Assembly (NCBI GenBank): GCA_030684395.1
Contig: JAUXTT010000004.1
Coordinates: forward strand, 248,001-312,000
Origin: Bacteroidota bacterium
Lineage (GTDB): Bacteria > Bacteroidota > Bacteroidia > B-17B0 > Aurantibacillaceae
Reading direction: 5' to 3'
Length of the DNA stretch: 64,000 nt
The position numbers were made by a program, and so were the translations under genes. The notes below the pieces were generated by a model. That model searched no databases, was not told the DNA's origin, and saw only the letters and a list, made by a program, of their open reading frames with translations. Positions 43,651 to 51,640 of the stretch are shown here, in pieces. Positions within the stretch are counted from its first letter, which is position 1; each line of letters opens with the position of its first letter.

Positions 43651-43741
43651 AAACCTTCCTCACCCCTTTGCACAGTCGCTCCCTCTCCAAGGGCTTGGAG
43701 AGGGAGCCACACGGGGGCATCGCTCCGGAAGATAAGGGTTT
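43651..43741. repeat. 91-bp imperfect palindrome upstream of rpsP
   Basis: The core is a perfect 13-bp stem, GCTCCCTCTCCAA / TTGGAGAGGGAGC (43678-43707) with a GGGC loop. The outer parts pair imperfectly: AAACCTTCC at 43651 with GGAAGATAAGGGTTT ending at 43741, and CACCCC with CGGGGG. It is the same kind of element as at 11647, 55535 and 63459. Confidence 0.6.
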
Positions 43742-43808
43742 GACGCTTGAGAATATCGTAATTAACTGTTAATCAGTTCGTTTATTGAAAGCAAATTCTA
43801 ATTTTCTT

Positions 43809-43839
43809 TTGGCAGATTGAGAATAAATACCGATATTTG
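43809..43839 (+). promoter_or_regulatory. Promoter of rpsP
   Basis: TTG (43809-43811), 20-nt spacer, GATATTTG (43832-43839; 7 of 8). It lies 30 nt before the ATG. Confidence 0.55.
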
Positions 43840-43869
43840 CCCCCTAAAATTTTTAAAAAATCAAATAAA

Positions 43870-44400
43870 ATGGCAGTAAAGATTAGACTACAAAGACACG
43901 GTAAGAAAGATTCAGCTTTCTATCACGTGGTAGTTTCGGATGGTCGTGCACCTCGTGATGGCGCATTTATTGAAAAATTAGGGACTTATAATCCTAATAC
44001 CAATCCGGCTACAATTAACATCAATTTCGACAGCGCTTTAAGCTGGATGCAAAAAGGTGCAGTTCCAACCGACACTTGTAAAGCAATTTTGTCTTACAAA
44101 GGTATTTTAATGAAAAAACATTTATTGGAAGGTGTTAAAAAGGGAGCTCATACAGTTGAGCAAGCTGAAGCAAAATTCCAAAAATGGGTAGGTGATAAAG
44201 AAGGTAAGGTAGTAGCAAAAATCGACAAACTGGCGAAAGCCGGTACCGATGCAAAAGCTTCTAAATTAAAAGCTGAGTCAGCGGTTAAAGACGCGAAAGC
44301 GGCTAAAATTGTTGCTAAAAACACAGCAGCTCCCGAAGTTACTGAAACTCCTGAGAATACTGAGAACGCAGCTCCTGCAGCTGACGAAACAAACGCATAA
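43870..44400 (+). CDS. rpsP: 30S ribosomal protein bS16, long form
   Basis: Small-subunit protein needed for 30S assembly. The first 85 residues are the bS16 fold (MAVKIRLQRHGKK, FYHVVVSDGRAPRDGAFIEKLGTYNP in two parts, DSALSWMQKGAVPTDT). Residues about 90-176 form an Ala/Lys/Glu-rich tail, which is usual in Bacteroidota bS16 and makes it about twice the common length. The frame is open to a TTG at 43837, but that overlaps the -7 box. rimM and trmD are not adjacent. Confidence 0.95.
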   Translation: MAVKIRLQRHGKKDSAFYHVVVSDGRAPRDGAFIEKLGTYNPNTNPATININFDSALSWMQKGAVPTDTCKAILSYKGILMKKHLLEGVKKGAHTVEQAEAKFQKWVGDKEGKVVAKIDKLAKAGTDAKASKLKAESAVKDAKAAKIVAKNTAAPEVTETPENTENAAPAADETNA

Positions 44401-44422
44401 TACATTTATATGTATAATTAAG

Positions 44423-44454
44423 AGCCCTGAGCACAAAATGTTCGGGGCTTTTTG
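44423..44454 (+). terminator. Terminator of rpsP
   Basis: AGCCCTGAGCA / TGTTCGGGGCT stem (11 bp with two G-T pairs), CAAAA loop, then TTTTTG. Confidence 0.8.
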
Positions 44455-44463
44455 TTTTCCATA

Positions 44464-44510
44464 CTGACATCTATCAGTTCCCAATTTTGGAGTATATTGA
44501 TATAGGTCAG
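44464..44510 (+). promoter_or_regulatory. Two Crp/Fnr-like sites
   Basis: CTGACATCTATCAG (44464-44477) and TTGATATAGGTCAG (44497-44510) both have the TGA-N6-TCA form of Crp/Fnr-family operators, with centres 33 bp (three turns) apart. With a -7 box at 44532-44539 (GAATTTTG) the second site is centred about 41.5 bp upstream of the start site, the class II activator position. Confidence 0.5.
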
Positions 44511-44558
44511 TTTTAAATTTTTGTAATGGTCGAATTTTGTAGTACAAAAATTAAAACA

Positions 44559-44897
44559 ATGGAAACTACTTATTCAGCCACTTCAAGTGCTAAAAGTGCT
44601 ACTCAGGCAAAAGCAAACACAACAAACAGCTGGTACGACAAATTAGTTGCGAAAGCTGAATCAAGCTATTTTGGTTTAATTGCAATAACCATCTCTATTG
44701 GTAGTATTTTGGGTGGTATTGGCGCAATGTACATTTTTCAAAATGACGCTCCTACCTGGCAATTGGCATTGTGTATGTCGTTTGCAATGGCGAACAATGT
44801 TGTTGCTATAGGGCAAGCGCCAACAAAGTGGGTGGTAAACCTTTTTGCTGCTGACGTACTAGTGAGTTTGATATTAATTGCTATCAATGCATTCTAA
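44559..44897 (+). CDS. Small two-helix membrane protein
   Basis: 112 residues from ATG 44559 (the open frame upstream overlaps the promoter). A Ser/Ala/Thr-rich N-terminus (about 1-30) precedes two or three membrane segments (about 42-65, 71-88, 93-111). No family is recognised. The residues between helices (FQNDAPTWQL, GQAPTKW) carry no metal ligands. The two Crp/Fnr-like sites upstream suggest control by oxygen, nitric oxide or a cyclic nucleotide. A function in respiration or redox stress is a guess from that alone. Confidence 0.75.
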   Translation: METTYSATSSAKSATQAKANTTNSWYDKLVAKAESSYFGLIAITISIGSILGGIGAMYIFQNDAPTWQLALCMSFAMANNVVAIGQAPTKWVVNLFAADVLVSLILIAINAF

Positions 44898-44933
44898 ATA
44901 AATATTCGGGTTTACAGAATTTTACACTTATAA

Positions 44934-44970
44934 CAACCAATTACACATATTAGTTTTGTGTAATTGGTTG
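44934..44970. terminator. Hairpin between convergent genes
   Basis: Perfect 14-bp stem CAACCAATTACACA / TGTGTAATTGGTTG with a 9-nt loop. T-runs are poor on both sides, so it may act as terminator or as an mRNA end stabiliser for either convergent gene. Confidence 0.55.
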
Positions 44971-45007
44971 CTGTTGTTCGTAAATCATATTATCCCGGTA
45001 TAAAACA

Positions 45008-46201
45008 TCAGTTGCTCACACTAATTTTCTTTATCAGATTTTTTTGCCCGCTGCTCAAAAAGTAAATTCCACTTTGCAGTCCAGAGATCTGAAGAGTGAA
45101 ATTATTATTTTCATTCAGTTCAGCTGTATAAACAACCCTGCCTAATTCATCTGTAATTCTGATTATAGATTTTTCGGTTCCTTTAACTGAAAATGTACTG
45201 TTACTTGGATTTGGAAAAACCACAATAGTATTATCCCTTTCACTTTCTTTCATCCCAACTGCAGAGCACCATGTTATAGTAGCATCTATTGTTCCCGAAT
45301 TTAAATCCACAAAAGGTGCGCTTGCGGGAGGAGTTAAGTCGCAAAAATCGAATGAATCTTTCATGAAACCGGAATTAGCAGAAGTATCTCCTACAGTAAA
45401 ATAACCTGTACTTGTTCCTTTAACGGTATCTGTATTATACCAGCTATCATAAACATCCACTATTCCTTCATTATTAAAAGAAGCATTGTTTGCAGCATTT
45501 GTATTGAAAAAATCATTATAGGCTATAAAAGTAGAATTGGGTTTATTCCAAAAATTGTTTGCGTTCCAAAAACTATTGCTTAAAAGAAGGGTATCGGAAT
45601 TTTCGAAAACACCAAGATTGGTCATTGAGAAACCTGACTGATAGTTATTGTTGTACCAAAGATTGTTATTGGTTGCCCAAACAACACTCATACGACCATC
45701 GTTAGCAAATACTCCTGTGTTCCGTATACTATCGCCATAAAGCGTTCCGGTAGAAATATTTGTAAAACTCCCTGATACGCTCATGCTGTCCATAAACATG
45801 GCTCCATGATTATAGAAGAGACTAGCGGTTGAAAAAGCATTAACCGTAAAACTTCCGTAATTATACCCCAAACCGGATGAAAGCAAAAAATACCTGACAC
45901 TAAAGGTGCCCGTGCTATAAAAATTACCTCCGTTTATCCATATATCTTTGTTTGCCGATGCGTCCTGCTGCAATGAACCGGAGCTATTTATAGTAATGCC
46001 CCCCGAATTAAACACCATACTTGTATTTAATGATACATTATGATTGATGTTAACACTATACCCATCTGTTGGCACACAGGTACAATCCCATGTAAATGGA
46101 TTAGTCCAGTTACCATTAGTAATACTGGTAGCGGTTTGCCCAACGATTAATTCAGGCAACAGTAATAGCGGGGAACAAAATAGCACAACTAATTTTTTCA
46201 T
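45008..46201 (-). CDS. Secreted beta-helix-like protein with T9SS sorting domain
   Basis: 397 residues: signal peptide (about 1-21), a WTNPFTWDCTCVPTDGYSV segment common before extracellular beta-helices, a long Asn/Ser/Thr-rich region with short G-x-F-x-N strand repeats (about 45-290), and a C-terminal type A sorting domain (about 320-397; IVVFPNPSNSTFSVKG, GIYFLSSGQKNLIKKISV). A surface or secreted structural protein; no catalytic motif seen. Followed 51 bp upstream on the same strand by another T9SS cargo gene. Confidence 0.85.
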   Translation of the reverse strand: MKKLVVLFCSPLLLLPELIVGQTATSITNGNWTNPFTWDCTCVPTDGYSVNINHNVSLNTSMVFNSGGITINSSGSLQQDASANKDIWINGGNFYSTGTFSVRYFLLSSGLGYNYGSFTVNAFSTASLFYNHGAMFMDSMSVSGSFTNISTGTLYGDSIRNTGVFANDGRMSVVWATNNNLWYNNNYQSGFSMTNLGVFENSDTLLLSNSFWNANNFWNKPNSTFIAYNDFFNTNAANNASFNNEGIVDVYDSWYNTDTVKGTSTGYFTVGDTSANSGFMKDSFDFCDLTPPASAPFVDLNSGTIDATITWCSAVGMKESERDNTIVVFPNPSNSTFSVKGTEKSIIRITDELGRVVYTAELNENNNFTLQISGLQSGIYFLSSGQKNLIKKISVSN

Positions 46202-46252
46202 AATGATTTTCTAAATAATAAAGTAAAGATAAAAAAGAATGCTTACTTGTTT

Positions 46253-47299
46253 TTAATGACTAACAATCAATTTTCCCCGCAGATTATTTATTCCATCATG
46301 TGAGCTATAAGTAAAGGAGTAACATCCATTCTGTAGTCCGGAAACATCAATCTTAAACTCTCCACCTTTTACCTCATGTGAACCAATCACTTTACCTGCT
46401 ATGTCCATCACCTGAAGTGTTGCTGTTCCATCAGGCAAAATAAAATTCATTTCATTTTGCGCAGGGTTAGGGAAAGTAATAATACTTGATTCTCTTTTAC
46501 TTATCTCTGTTAACCCAACAGCAGAAGAAAGCAGATAGTTTACACTTCCCTTCACTCCCGCACCATCATCAGACATTTCCAGGATAGGATAATGTTTATT
46601 ATTTGCCCACCAGGTATAGTTTATGGTTGTGTCTATACTCTCACTATCAAAAATCCACGATCCAAACGCTTTATAAAATGTGCTGTCTGTACTAATATCT
46701 GTACGCTTTTGACGCAAAGTGCTAAAACTTCCTGCCGGAGTTACCAACGTTCCCCATGCATCCATAATACTACTTTGGTTAATACTAGTGCGAAATTCCA
46801 TAGAATCGATTGGCGGAGAAGCCACCGCAATTTTTAAAGAACCTTTGGCAGTGTTTGTAAATGTTGTATTATAAGTACAAGGTAACTTAATCAATTGCAT
46901 TGGTGGATTATATTTAAAAACCGGAGCCGGAAAAGATGATCCTGTATTATAAAGTCCGTTCATAAAAAAACCGCTTGCAGTGCTGGTCATAAACGTCCAC
47001 ATACTATCTGCGGGTGGTGAAGGCATGCATATATTTGATCCGGAAAAATTCGAAAATCCAGGCTGCGTGTTGGCGGCTGCAAAAAAATAGGCATCCGTTC
47101 GATGGTTTAAAAGTGTAGAAAAATTCCAGGTTTGACCGGTTCCTATTGTTCCTGCCGTGCCATTATAACTGGTATCACTAGCCGTAATAGCTGCAGTTCC
47201 TACTTGCGGCATATCACTTTGTGTAAGTGTTATTTGGGCAAGCCCGGTGCTGATTCCCAAAAAGGTAAACATAGTTGAATAGAGTAGTTGTTTTTTCAT
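46253..47299 (-). CDS. Secreted protein with T9SS sorting domain
   Basis: 348 residues: signal peptide (about 1-21, ending STGLAQ), a mature region typical of uncharacterised Bacteroidota secreted proteins (MPQVGTAAITASDTSY, GTGQTWNFSTL, a pattern of lipid- or sugar-binding-like beta domains), and a sorting domain at about 270-348 (ITFPNPAQNEMNFIL ... GCYSFTYSSHDG). Substrate or binding partner unknown. It is first in a probable two-gene unit with the 45008 gene. Confidence 0.83.
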   Translation of the reverse strand: MKKQLLYSTMFTFLGISTGLAQITLTQSDMPQVGTAAITASDTSYNGTAGTIGTGQTWNFSTLLNHRTDAYFFAAANTQPGFSNFSGSNICMPSPPADSMWTFMTSTASGFFMNGLYNTGSSFPAPVFKYNPPMQLIKLPCTYNTTFTNTAKGSLKIAVASPPIDSMEFRTSINQSSIMDAWGTLVTPAGSFSTLRQKRTDISTDSTFYKAFGSWIFDSESIDTTINYTWWANNKHYPILEMSDDGAGVKGSVNYLLSSAVGLTEISKRESSIITFPNPAQNEMNFILPDGTATLQVMDIAGKVIGSHEVKGGEFKIDVSGLQNGCYSFTYSSHDGINNLRGKLIVSH

Positions 47300-47433
47300 G
47301 CGTTGAAATTTACAATTAAGGTAAACAGAATTTGTGACCTTAACAAATAATTAATAACCGCTCAACAAATAGCGGAGGTAAATAGGAGCTTCATAGTACA
47401 TCGCTAATTATCCATGCATAGTAAGTGCCTGAA

Positions 47434-48192
47434 TTATTTATTCCTGATATAAATATGTTTAGCATGGCTTTTCCCTGAGTCACGCACATCTATTTCAAAC
47501 TTGCCCATACTTTTTATCATAGGTAACATTTTTGGGTAACCATAGTTTCTCGGATCAAAATCAGGTTTCTTTTTTAGCATTAAGTTTCCGAGCTCACCAA
47601 GGAATGCCCAACCATTCTCGTCGGCAAGATCGGTAATACTATCAATCAATAATTTTATTACTTCCGGATCAATTTTATTCAACGGCTCGTTTACAACGGG
47701 AACAACATTCTTTGATGTTTTTTGCTTGTTGCTTTCAACTACTACCGGTTTTGGTTTTAAAATTTCGAGGTAAATAAATTTATCACATGCTGTAATAAAC
47801 GGTGGCAATGTTTTCTTCTCACCAATTCCAATTACTTTCATTCCAGCTTCACGAAGACGGGTTGCCAAACGTGTAAAATCACTATCACTTGAAACTATAC
47901 AAAAACCATCTACCTTACCTGTATATAAAATATCCATCGCGTCAATAATGAGTGCACTGTCTGTCGCATTTTTTCCGGTTGAGTAACTGTATTGTTGAAT
48001 GGGTGTAATTGCATTTTCCAACAAAACTTTCTTCCAGCCCGAAACAGTTGGTTTGGTCCAGTCGGCATAGATACGTTTAAATGTAGGCGTTCCATACTTT
48101 GCTATTTCCTCAAACATTTCTTTCACGTTTGCATAGGGCACATTGTCTGCATCTATCAGCACGGCAAGTTTAAGGTCTTTTTTTATTTCCAT
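47434..48192 (-). CDS. NYN-LOTUS RNA-binding nuclease-like protein
   Basis: 252 residues. N-terminal NYN/LabA-like (DUF88) PIN-fold domain (about 8-148) with acidic residues at AVLIDADNVPY (Asp14, Asp16), KNATDSALIIDAMDIL (Asp78, Asp84) and SSDSDF (101-106). A linker follows, then a C-terminal OST-HTH/LOTUS domain (about 174-250, with GWAFLGELGNLMLKKKPDFDPRNYGY in two parts). Related proteins are predicted RNases that recognise RNA through LOTUS. The substrate is unknown. Confidence 0.9.
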   Translation of the reverse strand: MEIKKDLKLAVLIDADNVPYANVKEMFEEIAKYGTPTFKRIYADWTKPTVSGWKKVLLENAITPIQQYSYSTGKNATDSALIIDAMDILYTGKVDGFCIVSSDSDFTRLATRLREAGMKVIGIGEKKTLPPFITACDKFIYLEILKPKPVVVESNKQKTSKNVVPVVNEPLNKIDPEVIKLLIDSITDLADENGWAFLGELGNLMLKKKPDFDPRNYGYPKMLPMIKSMGKFEIDVRDSGKSHAKHIYIRNK

Positions 48193-48242
48193 TTTTTTGA
48201 ATTATACATAAAGGTACGAATATAAAAGAAAGGCCCCTCCTT

Positions 48243-50234
48243 TTAAACCCGGATCCCAATCAGTGTAATATCATCAACTTGTTCAGATCCTTCCATCCAC
48301 ACTTTCAACACACTTCTCAGAATATTGTCTTGCTCATTAAGTGGCTTCTCTGAAATTGAAACAAGAGTTTCCTTTAGCTTCTTATACATAAATTTCTTAG
48401 CCTTTGGTCCGCCAAATTGATCAGGGAAGCCATCTGTCAACACATAAATCATATCGCCCTTTTGCAATTCAACTTCATGTTGTGTAAACGAAATGGTGTC
48501 CCTATCATGTTTACCAACAGGTATTTTGTCCGGCTTCAATTCTATCAACTCGTTTTGAGTAAAGTTTGCCGAAGTTCGTACTATCCATACAGGGTTATTG
48601 GCAGCTGCATAGGTTAGTTTATTTTTATCAGTATTGAGACTAAGCAAGCTGCAATCCATACCATCCTTTCCGCCTTCTGTGCTACCATCTTTCTTCAAGC
48701 GTTCAATAATTGTTTTACGGGTATGATTTAAAATTTCGGAAGGTTCATAAACACCAGACTCTACTGCCTTTTCAAGAGATGATGTATTTAATAAACTCAT
48801 AATGGCTCCCGGCACGCCATGGCCCGTACTATCAGCTGTAACCAATGCAAAGTTTCCGTTCTTTAATGTGCTAGCCCAATAAAAATCTCCACTTACAACA
48901 TCTTTAGGTTGAAAAAACACGAAATACTCTTTTAGATTATTATCTAATTGTTCCTTAGTGGCTAAAAAACTTCTTTGTATTCTTTCCGCATAATTTATGC
49001 TGTCGGTTATTTCCTTATGTTTTTCTTCTACTAAATGCTTTTGATATTGCGCTTCTTGCTCTTTGATTTCGATTATTTTTTTTTGCTTTTGAGTTATCTT
49101 AAAGCGGTTATAAATAAAACCGGAAAATACAATAACGAGTAATAAACCGCCACAGATACTATATATTATTACCTGCTGCTTTTCTTTTTCTTCTCTTTCT
49201 ATGGCAATCAATTTGGAATTCTGTATTTCATCCAGTTCCGTTTGTTTGTCGTAAATATATTTTGCTTGTTGTCTAAGAATGGCTTTATCATTGCCCTCAT
49301 TATCTAAAACATCCTTTATACTATCAGTAATTTCTTTGTAATAAAGTGCCAATTGATACTCTTTTTTTGCTTTGTAATACTGAAATAAAAAAAGGTTGAT
49401 GTCGTGAAACCCCGTTCCTTTATCTCCGATTCGCTCCGCTTCCTTTTTAGATTGCATAATGTATTTATAGGCGGTTTCTTTTTCACCAAGATCGAAATAA
49501 ACAAAAGCCAGGTCATTCAATATGGAACATAGATAGTATTCGTCGCTAAATCCTTTTCGGATTTCCAGAGATTTTTGCATGTAATAGAGTGCCGAATCAA
49601 GCTTATCCATCTTTTTAAAAATTTTCCCGATCCTGTTATAAGCAATTGAAATTCCGGATGTATCACTAATAGCTAAGAAACTTTGCAATGATGTCCTATA
49701 CATAGACATGCTTTGGGTCATATTACTATCTAATTCATAGATTTCGCCAAGCCTCACAGTTACATGTCCTTTTCTTGAGGCCAAGTTCTTTCCTTCATAC
49801 AATTTCAATGCCTCGTTATAATAATTTAATGCTGTTTGATTTTCCTTAATGTAGGAATTTAAACTCCCAAGGTGCTCTATCGCATATCCCATCCAGGTAG
49901 TATCCTTTCCTTTCTTTGCAAACAAAAGTGCTTCCTCAGCTAATTCCACCGCTTTATCGTACTTACCTTTTTTTGTGTAGTTTATGGATTGCATGAATGA
50001 AGCATAAGTAACCCCATGCAGATAATTAATGGCTTTGGAGTCGACGATTAATGAATCCCAATAACCTGTTCTTTCTATTCCTCCATATTCCCCTACCAAA
50101 CTCCTTATGTTGATCCTTTTCTTCGGCTTTGTTTCCGTCAACAAAATCTTTTTCAGCGAGTCTACATTGACCTGCTGTGCTAATACCCTTGAAAAAGCTA
50201 AGAGGAAAAATAAGTTCAGAAAAAAAAACTTCAT
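48243..50234 (-). CDS. TPR sensor with SpoIIE phosphatase domain (second copy)
   Basis: 663 residues: signal peptide (about 1-19), TPR array (about 70-320), coiled coil, membrane helix (about 356-378, VIIYSICGGLLLVIVFSGFI), coiled coil, and SpoIIE phosphatase (about 430-663) with QPKDVVSGDFYWA, TADSTGHGVPGAIMS, GMDCSLLSL and LTDGFPDQFGG. Same architecture as the 5825 protein but with a shorter sensor. Probable output is dephosphorylation of a STAS protein; the target is not in the window. The 50267 gene is 32 bp upstream on the same strand. Confidence 0.9.
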   Translation of the reverse strand: MKFFFLNLFFLLAFSRVLAQQVNVDSLKKILLTETKPKKRINIRSLVGEYGGIERTGYWDSLIVDSKAINYLHGVTYASFMQSINYTKKGKYDKAVELAEEALLFAKKGKDTTWMGYAIEHLGSLNSYIKENQTALNYYNEALKLYEGKNLASRKGHVTVRLGEIYELDSNMTQSMSMYRTSLQSFLAISDTSGISIAYNRIGKIFKKMDKLDSALYYMQKSLEIRKGFSDEYYLCSILNDLAFVYFDLGEKETAYKYIMQSKKEAERIGDKGTGFHDINLFLFQYYKAKKEYQLALYYKEITDSIKDVLDNEGNDKAILRQQAKYIYDKQTELDEIQNSKLIAIEREEKEKQQVIIYSICGGLLLVIVFSGFIYNRFKITQKQKKIIEIKEQEAQYQKHLVEEKHKEITDSINYAERIQRSFLATKEQLDNNLKEYFVFFQPKDVVSGDFYWASTLKNGNFALVTADSTGHGVPGAIMSLLNTSSLEKAVESGVYEPSEILNHTRKTIIERLKKDGSTEGGKDGMDCSLLSLNTDKNKLTYAAANNPVWIVRTSANFTQNELIELKPDKIPVGKHDRDTISFTQHEVELQKGDMIYVLTDGFPDQFGGPKAKKFMYKKLKETLVSISEKPLNEQDNILRSVLKVWMEGSEQVDDITLIGIRV

Positions 50235-50266
50235 GGCTTTAACTAATTTATAAATGCGTGTATTAC

Positions 50267-50860
50267 TTATTTAATACTCGTTAGATCCAGATAATCCCCA
50301 CTATCATGACCTGTTACAAAAAACAATTCGGGTTTATGTTTCAAAAATATCTTTTTATCCAAAGAAGTTCTTATCACTTCATCAAAAATAAAAGCACTGT
50401 ATGCAACAGGTAATATCCAATCTAAAAAATGATAATCTGTTTTATCTTTTTCGATGAGACTATTTATTTCATTTAAGATGCCGGGAACAGCATAACGATC
50501 CGGAGGAAGATAAGATGGGGTGCTTGCCCACAAAATATCATCTTTGCTATAAGTATCTGCACCGGTTAAATGGATCACATACATTTCTTTATCATTCTGT
50601 GTATGTTTGAACATACCAACCCAAAGCGCAGAGACCGAAGCCGGAAGCGGTGACTTGGTAACAAGATCCTGTAACCAATCTTTCAGCAATTCTTTTTCCG
50701 AAGCCAGATCCATTGCCTTCAACTTAGACCAATAGGTTTTTGGAGAGCCCTTTTCATGAAACTCAATGAGTTTTACCCATGCTTCATTAACAGGTAAATG
50801 AGAATTAAAAAGTTTTAGCAGATAGTCCCAGGATTTATCGTGATCGAAATTGAATTTCAT
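50267..50860 (-). CDS. Hypothetical protein
   Basis: 197 residues, soluble, no signal peptide, no family I can name. Mixed alpha/beta; Trp/Tyr-rich (SWDYLLKLFN, YWSKLKAMD, LWVGMFKHTQND, YVIHLTGADTYSKDDILWASTPSYLPPDRY in parts). The last third contains VAYSAFIFDEVIRTSL and FFVTGHDSGDYLDL. Possibly co-transcribed with the SpoIIE phosphatase that starts 32 bp downstream, so a signalling link is conceivable but unproven. Confidence 0.7.
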   Translation of the reverse strand: MKFNFDHDKSWDYLLKLFNSHLPVNEAWVKLIEFHEKGSPKTYWSKLKAMDLASEKELLKDWLQDLVTKSPLPASVSALWVGMFKHTQNDKEMYVIHLTGADTYSKDDILWASTPSYLPPDRYAVPGILNEINSLIEKDKTDYHFLDWILPVAYSAFIFDEVIRTSLDKKIFLKHKPELFFVTGHDSGDYLDLTSIK

Positions 50861-50905
50861 AGCGCTTGGTTAAAAAGGTAAAGGTAAGATTTTGTTTTGG
50901 AAGCA

Positions 50906-50936
50906 TTGTAAATCTGCATCGATAGGGTTATATTTG
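50906..50936 (+). promoter_or_regulatory. Promoter of the 50957 lipoprotein gene
   Basis: TTG (50906-50908), 20-nt spacer, TATATTTG (50929-50936), 20 nt before the ATG. Confidence 0.5.
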
Positions 50937-50956
50937 TTTGACCCACAAAATAATCA

Positions 50957-51597
50957 ATGCGCTCAACACTAAAAATTTCTCTTATGTTTTTCACATTGTT
51001 GGCCTGGTTTTCTTCTTGCAGGAAGCATGGAAGCGGTTTTGTGAGAGGAACCGTTTATGAAAAAGGAACTAATAACCCTTTGCCCGGAGTTCCAATAAAG
51101 ATAACTTATAGTTGGCACAATAATTCTGGGTATTATTACCAATACGATACTACGGATGCTAATGGAGAATATAAAATAGATCTTAAGAAAAAACGCGAAT
51201 ATGCTTATCATATCCAAGCGAAAAATCACGTTGATGATGAATATGAGGGTATTGATTACAAAAAATCTGCCATCAACTTTTCTTTATATGCGGAAGCATA
51301 CCTGAAAATTAATGCAAAGAAAACTTCGAATTCTACAAATCGACTTTCTGTTATTGTTAATGGCTTAAGTACTTCCTCTTCAGCTGACAGTGTCCCATAT
51401 GAAGTTATATTGGATGTTGTTGTACCGTGGGATCAGTTACCAATTGTATACAAACCACATTTTTTGTAAAGGGAAATTTTCCGACAAAAGTGAGTTGGCA
51501 GGTATATAATGGAAATGCTCCCGTAGGAACTGAACATGATACAACTATTACCATTAATAGTGGAGAAACTTTAATGAAGACTATCGAATTTAACTAA
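50957..51597 (+). pseudogene. Lipoprotein gene interrupted by a frameshift
   Basis: The frame from ATG 50957 encodes a lipobox (AWFSSC, Cys21) and a carboxypeptidase-regulatory-like beta sandwich (about 28-105, GFVRGTVYEKGTNNPLPGV, TDANGEYKID). It ends early at 51469. From about 51403 another frame continues without a stop to TAA at 51595-51597 with typical sequence: YIGCCCTVGSVTN, FFVKGNFPTKVSWQVYNG, TITINSGETLMKTIEFN. The switch lies around 51400-51410 and equals one missing base. It is either a decayed gene, a sequencing error or, less likely, programmed frameshifting. The intact product would have about 213 residues. Confidence 0.75.
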
Positions 51598-51599
51598 AA

Positions 51600-51628
51600 A
51601 AGCCCGACAGTCTTTCAACCGTGGGCTT
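51600..51628. terminator. Bidirectional terminator
   Basis: AAGCCC...GGGCTT stem with imperfect inner pairs. The preceding A-run makes it T-rich on the minus strand, just after the stop of the AAA ATPase gene; it also follows the end of the lipoprotein gene. Confidence 0.6.
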
Positions 51629-51640
51629 CAAGAGTTACAC

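Noticed and set aside
43678-43707. Strong hairpin taken as terminator of hldD or rpsP
   Set aside because: It lies upstream of both genes (hldD is read away from it), has no T-run and belongs to a longer palindrome.
43837-43869. Upstream TTG start for rpsP
   Set aside because: The TTG overlaps the -7 box and bS16 proteins begin at the MAVKIRL Met.
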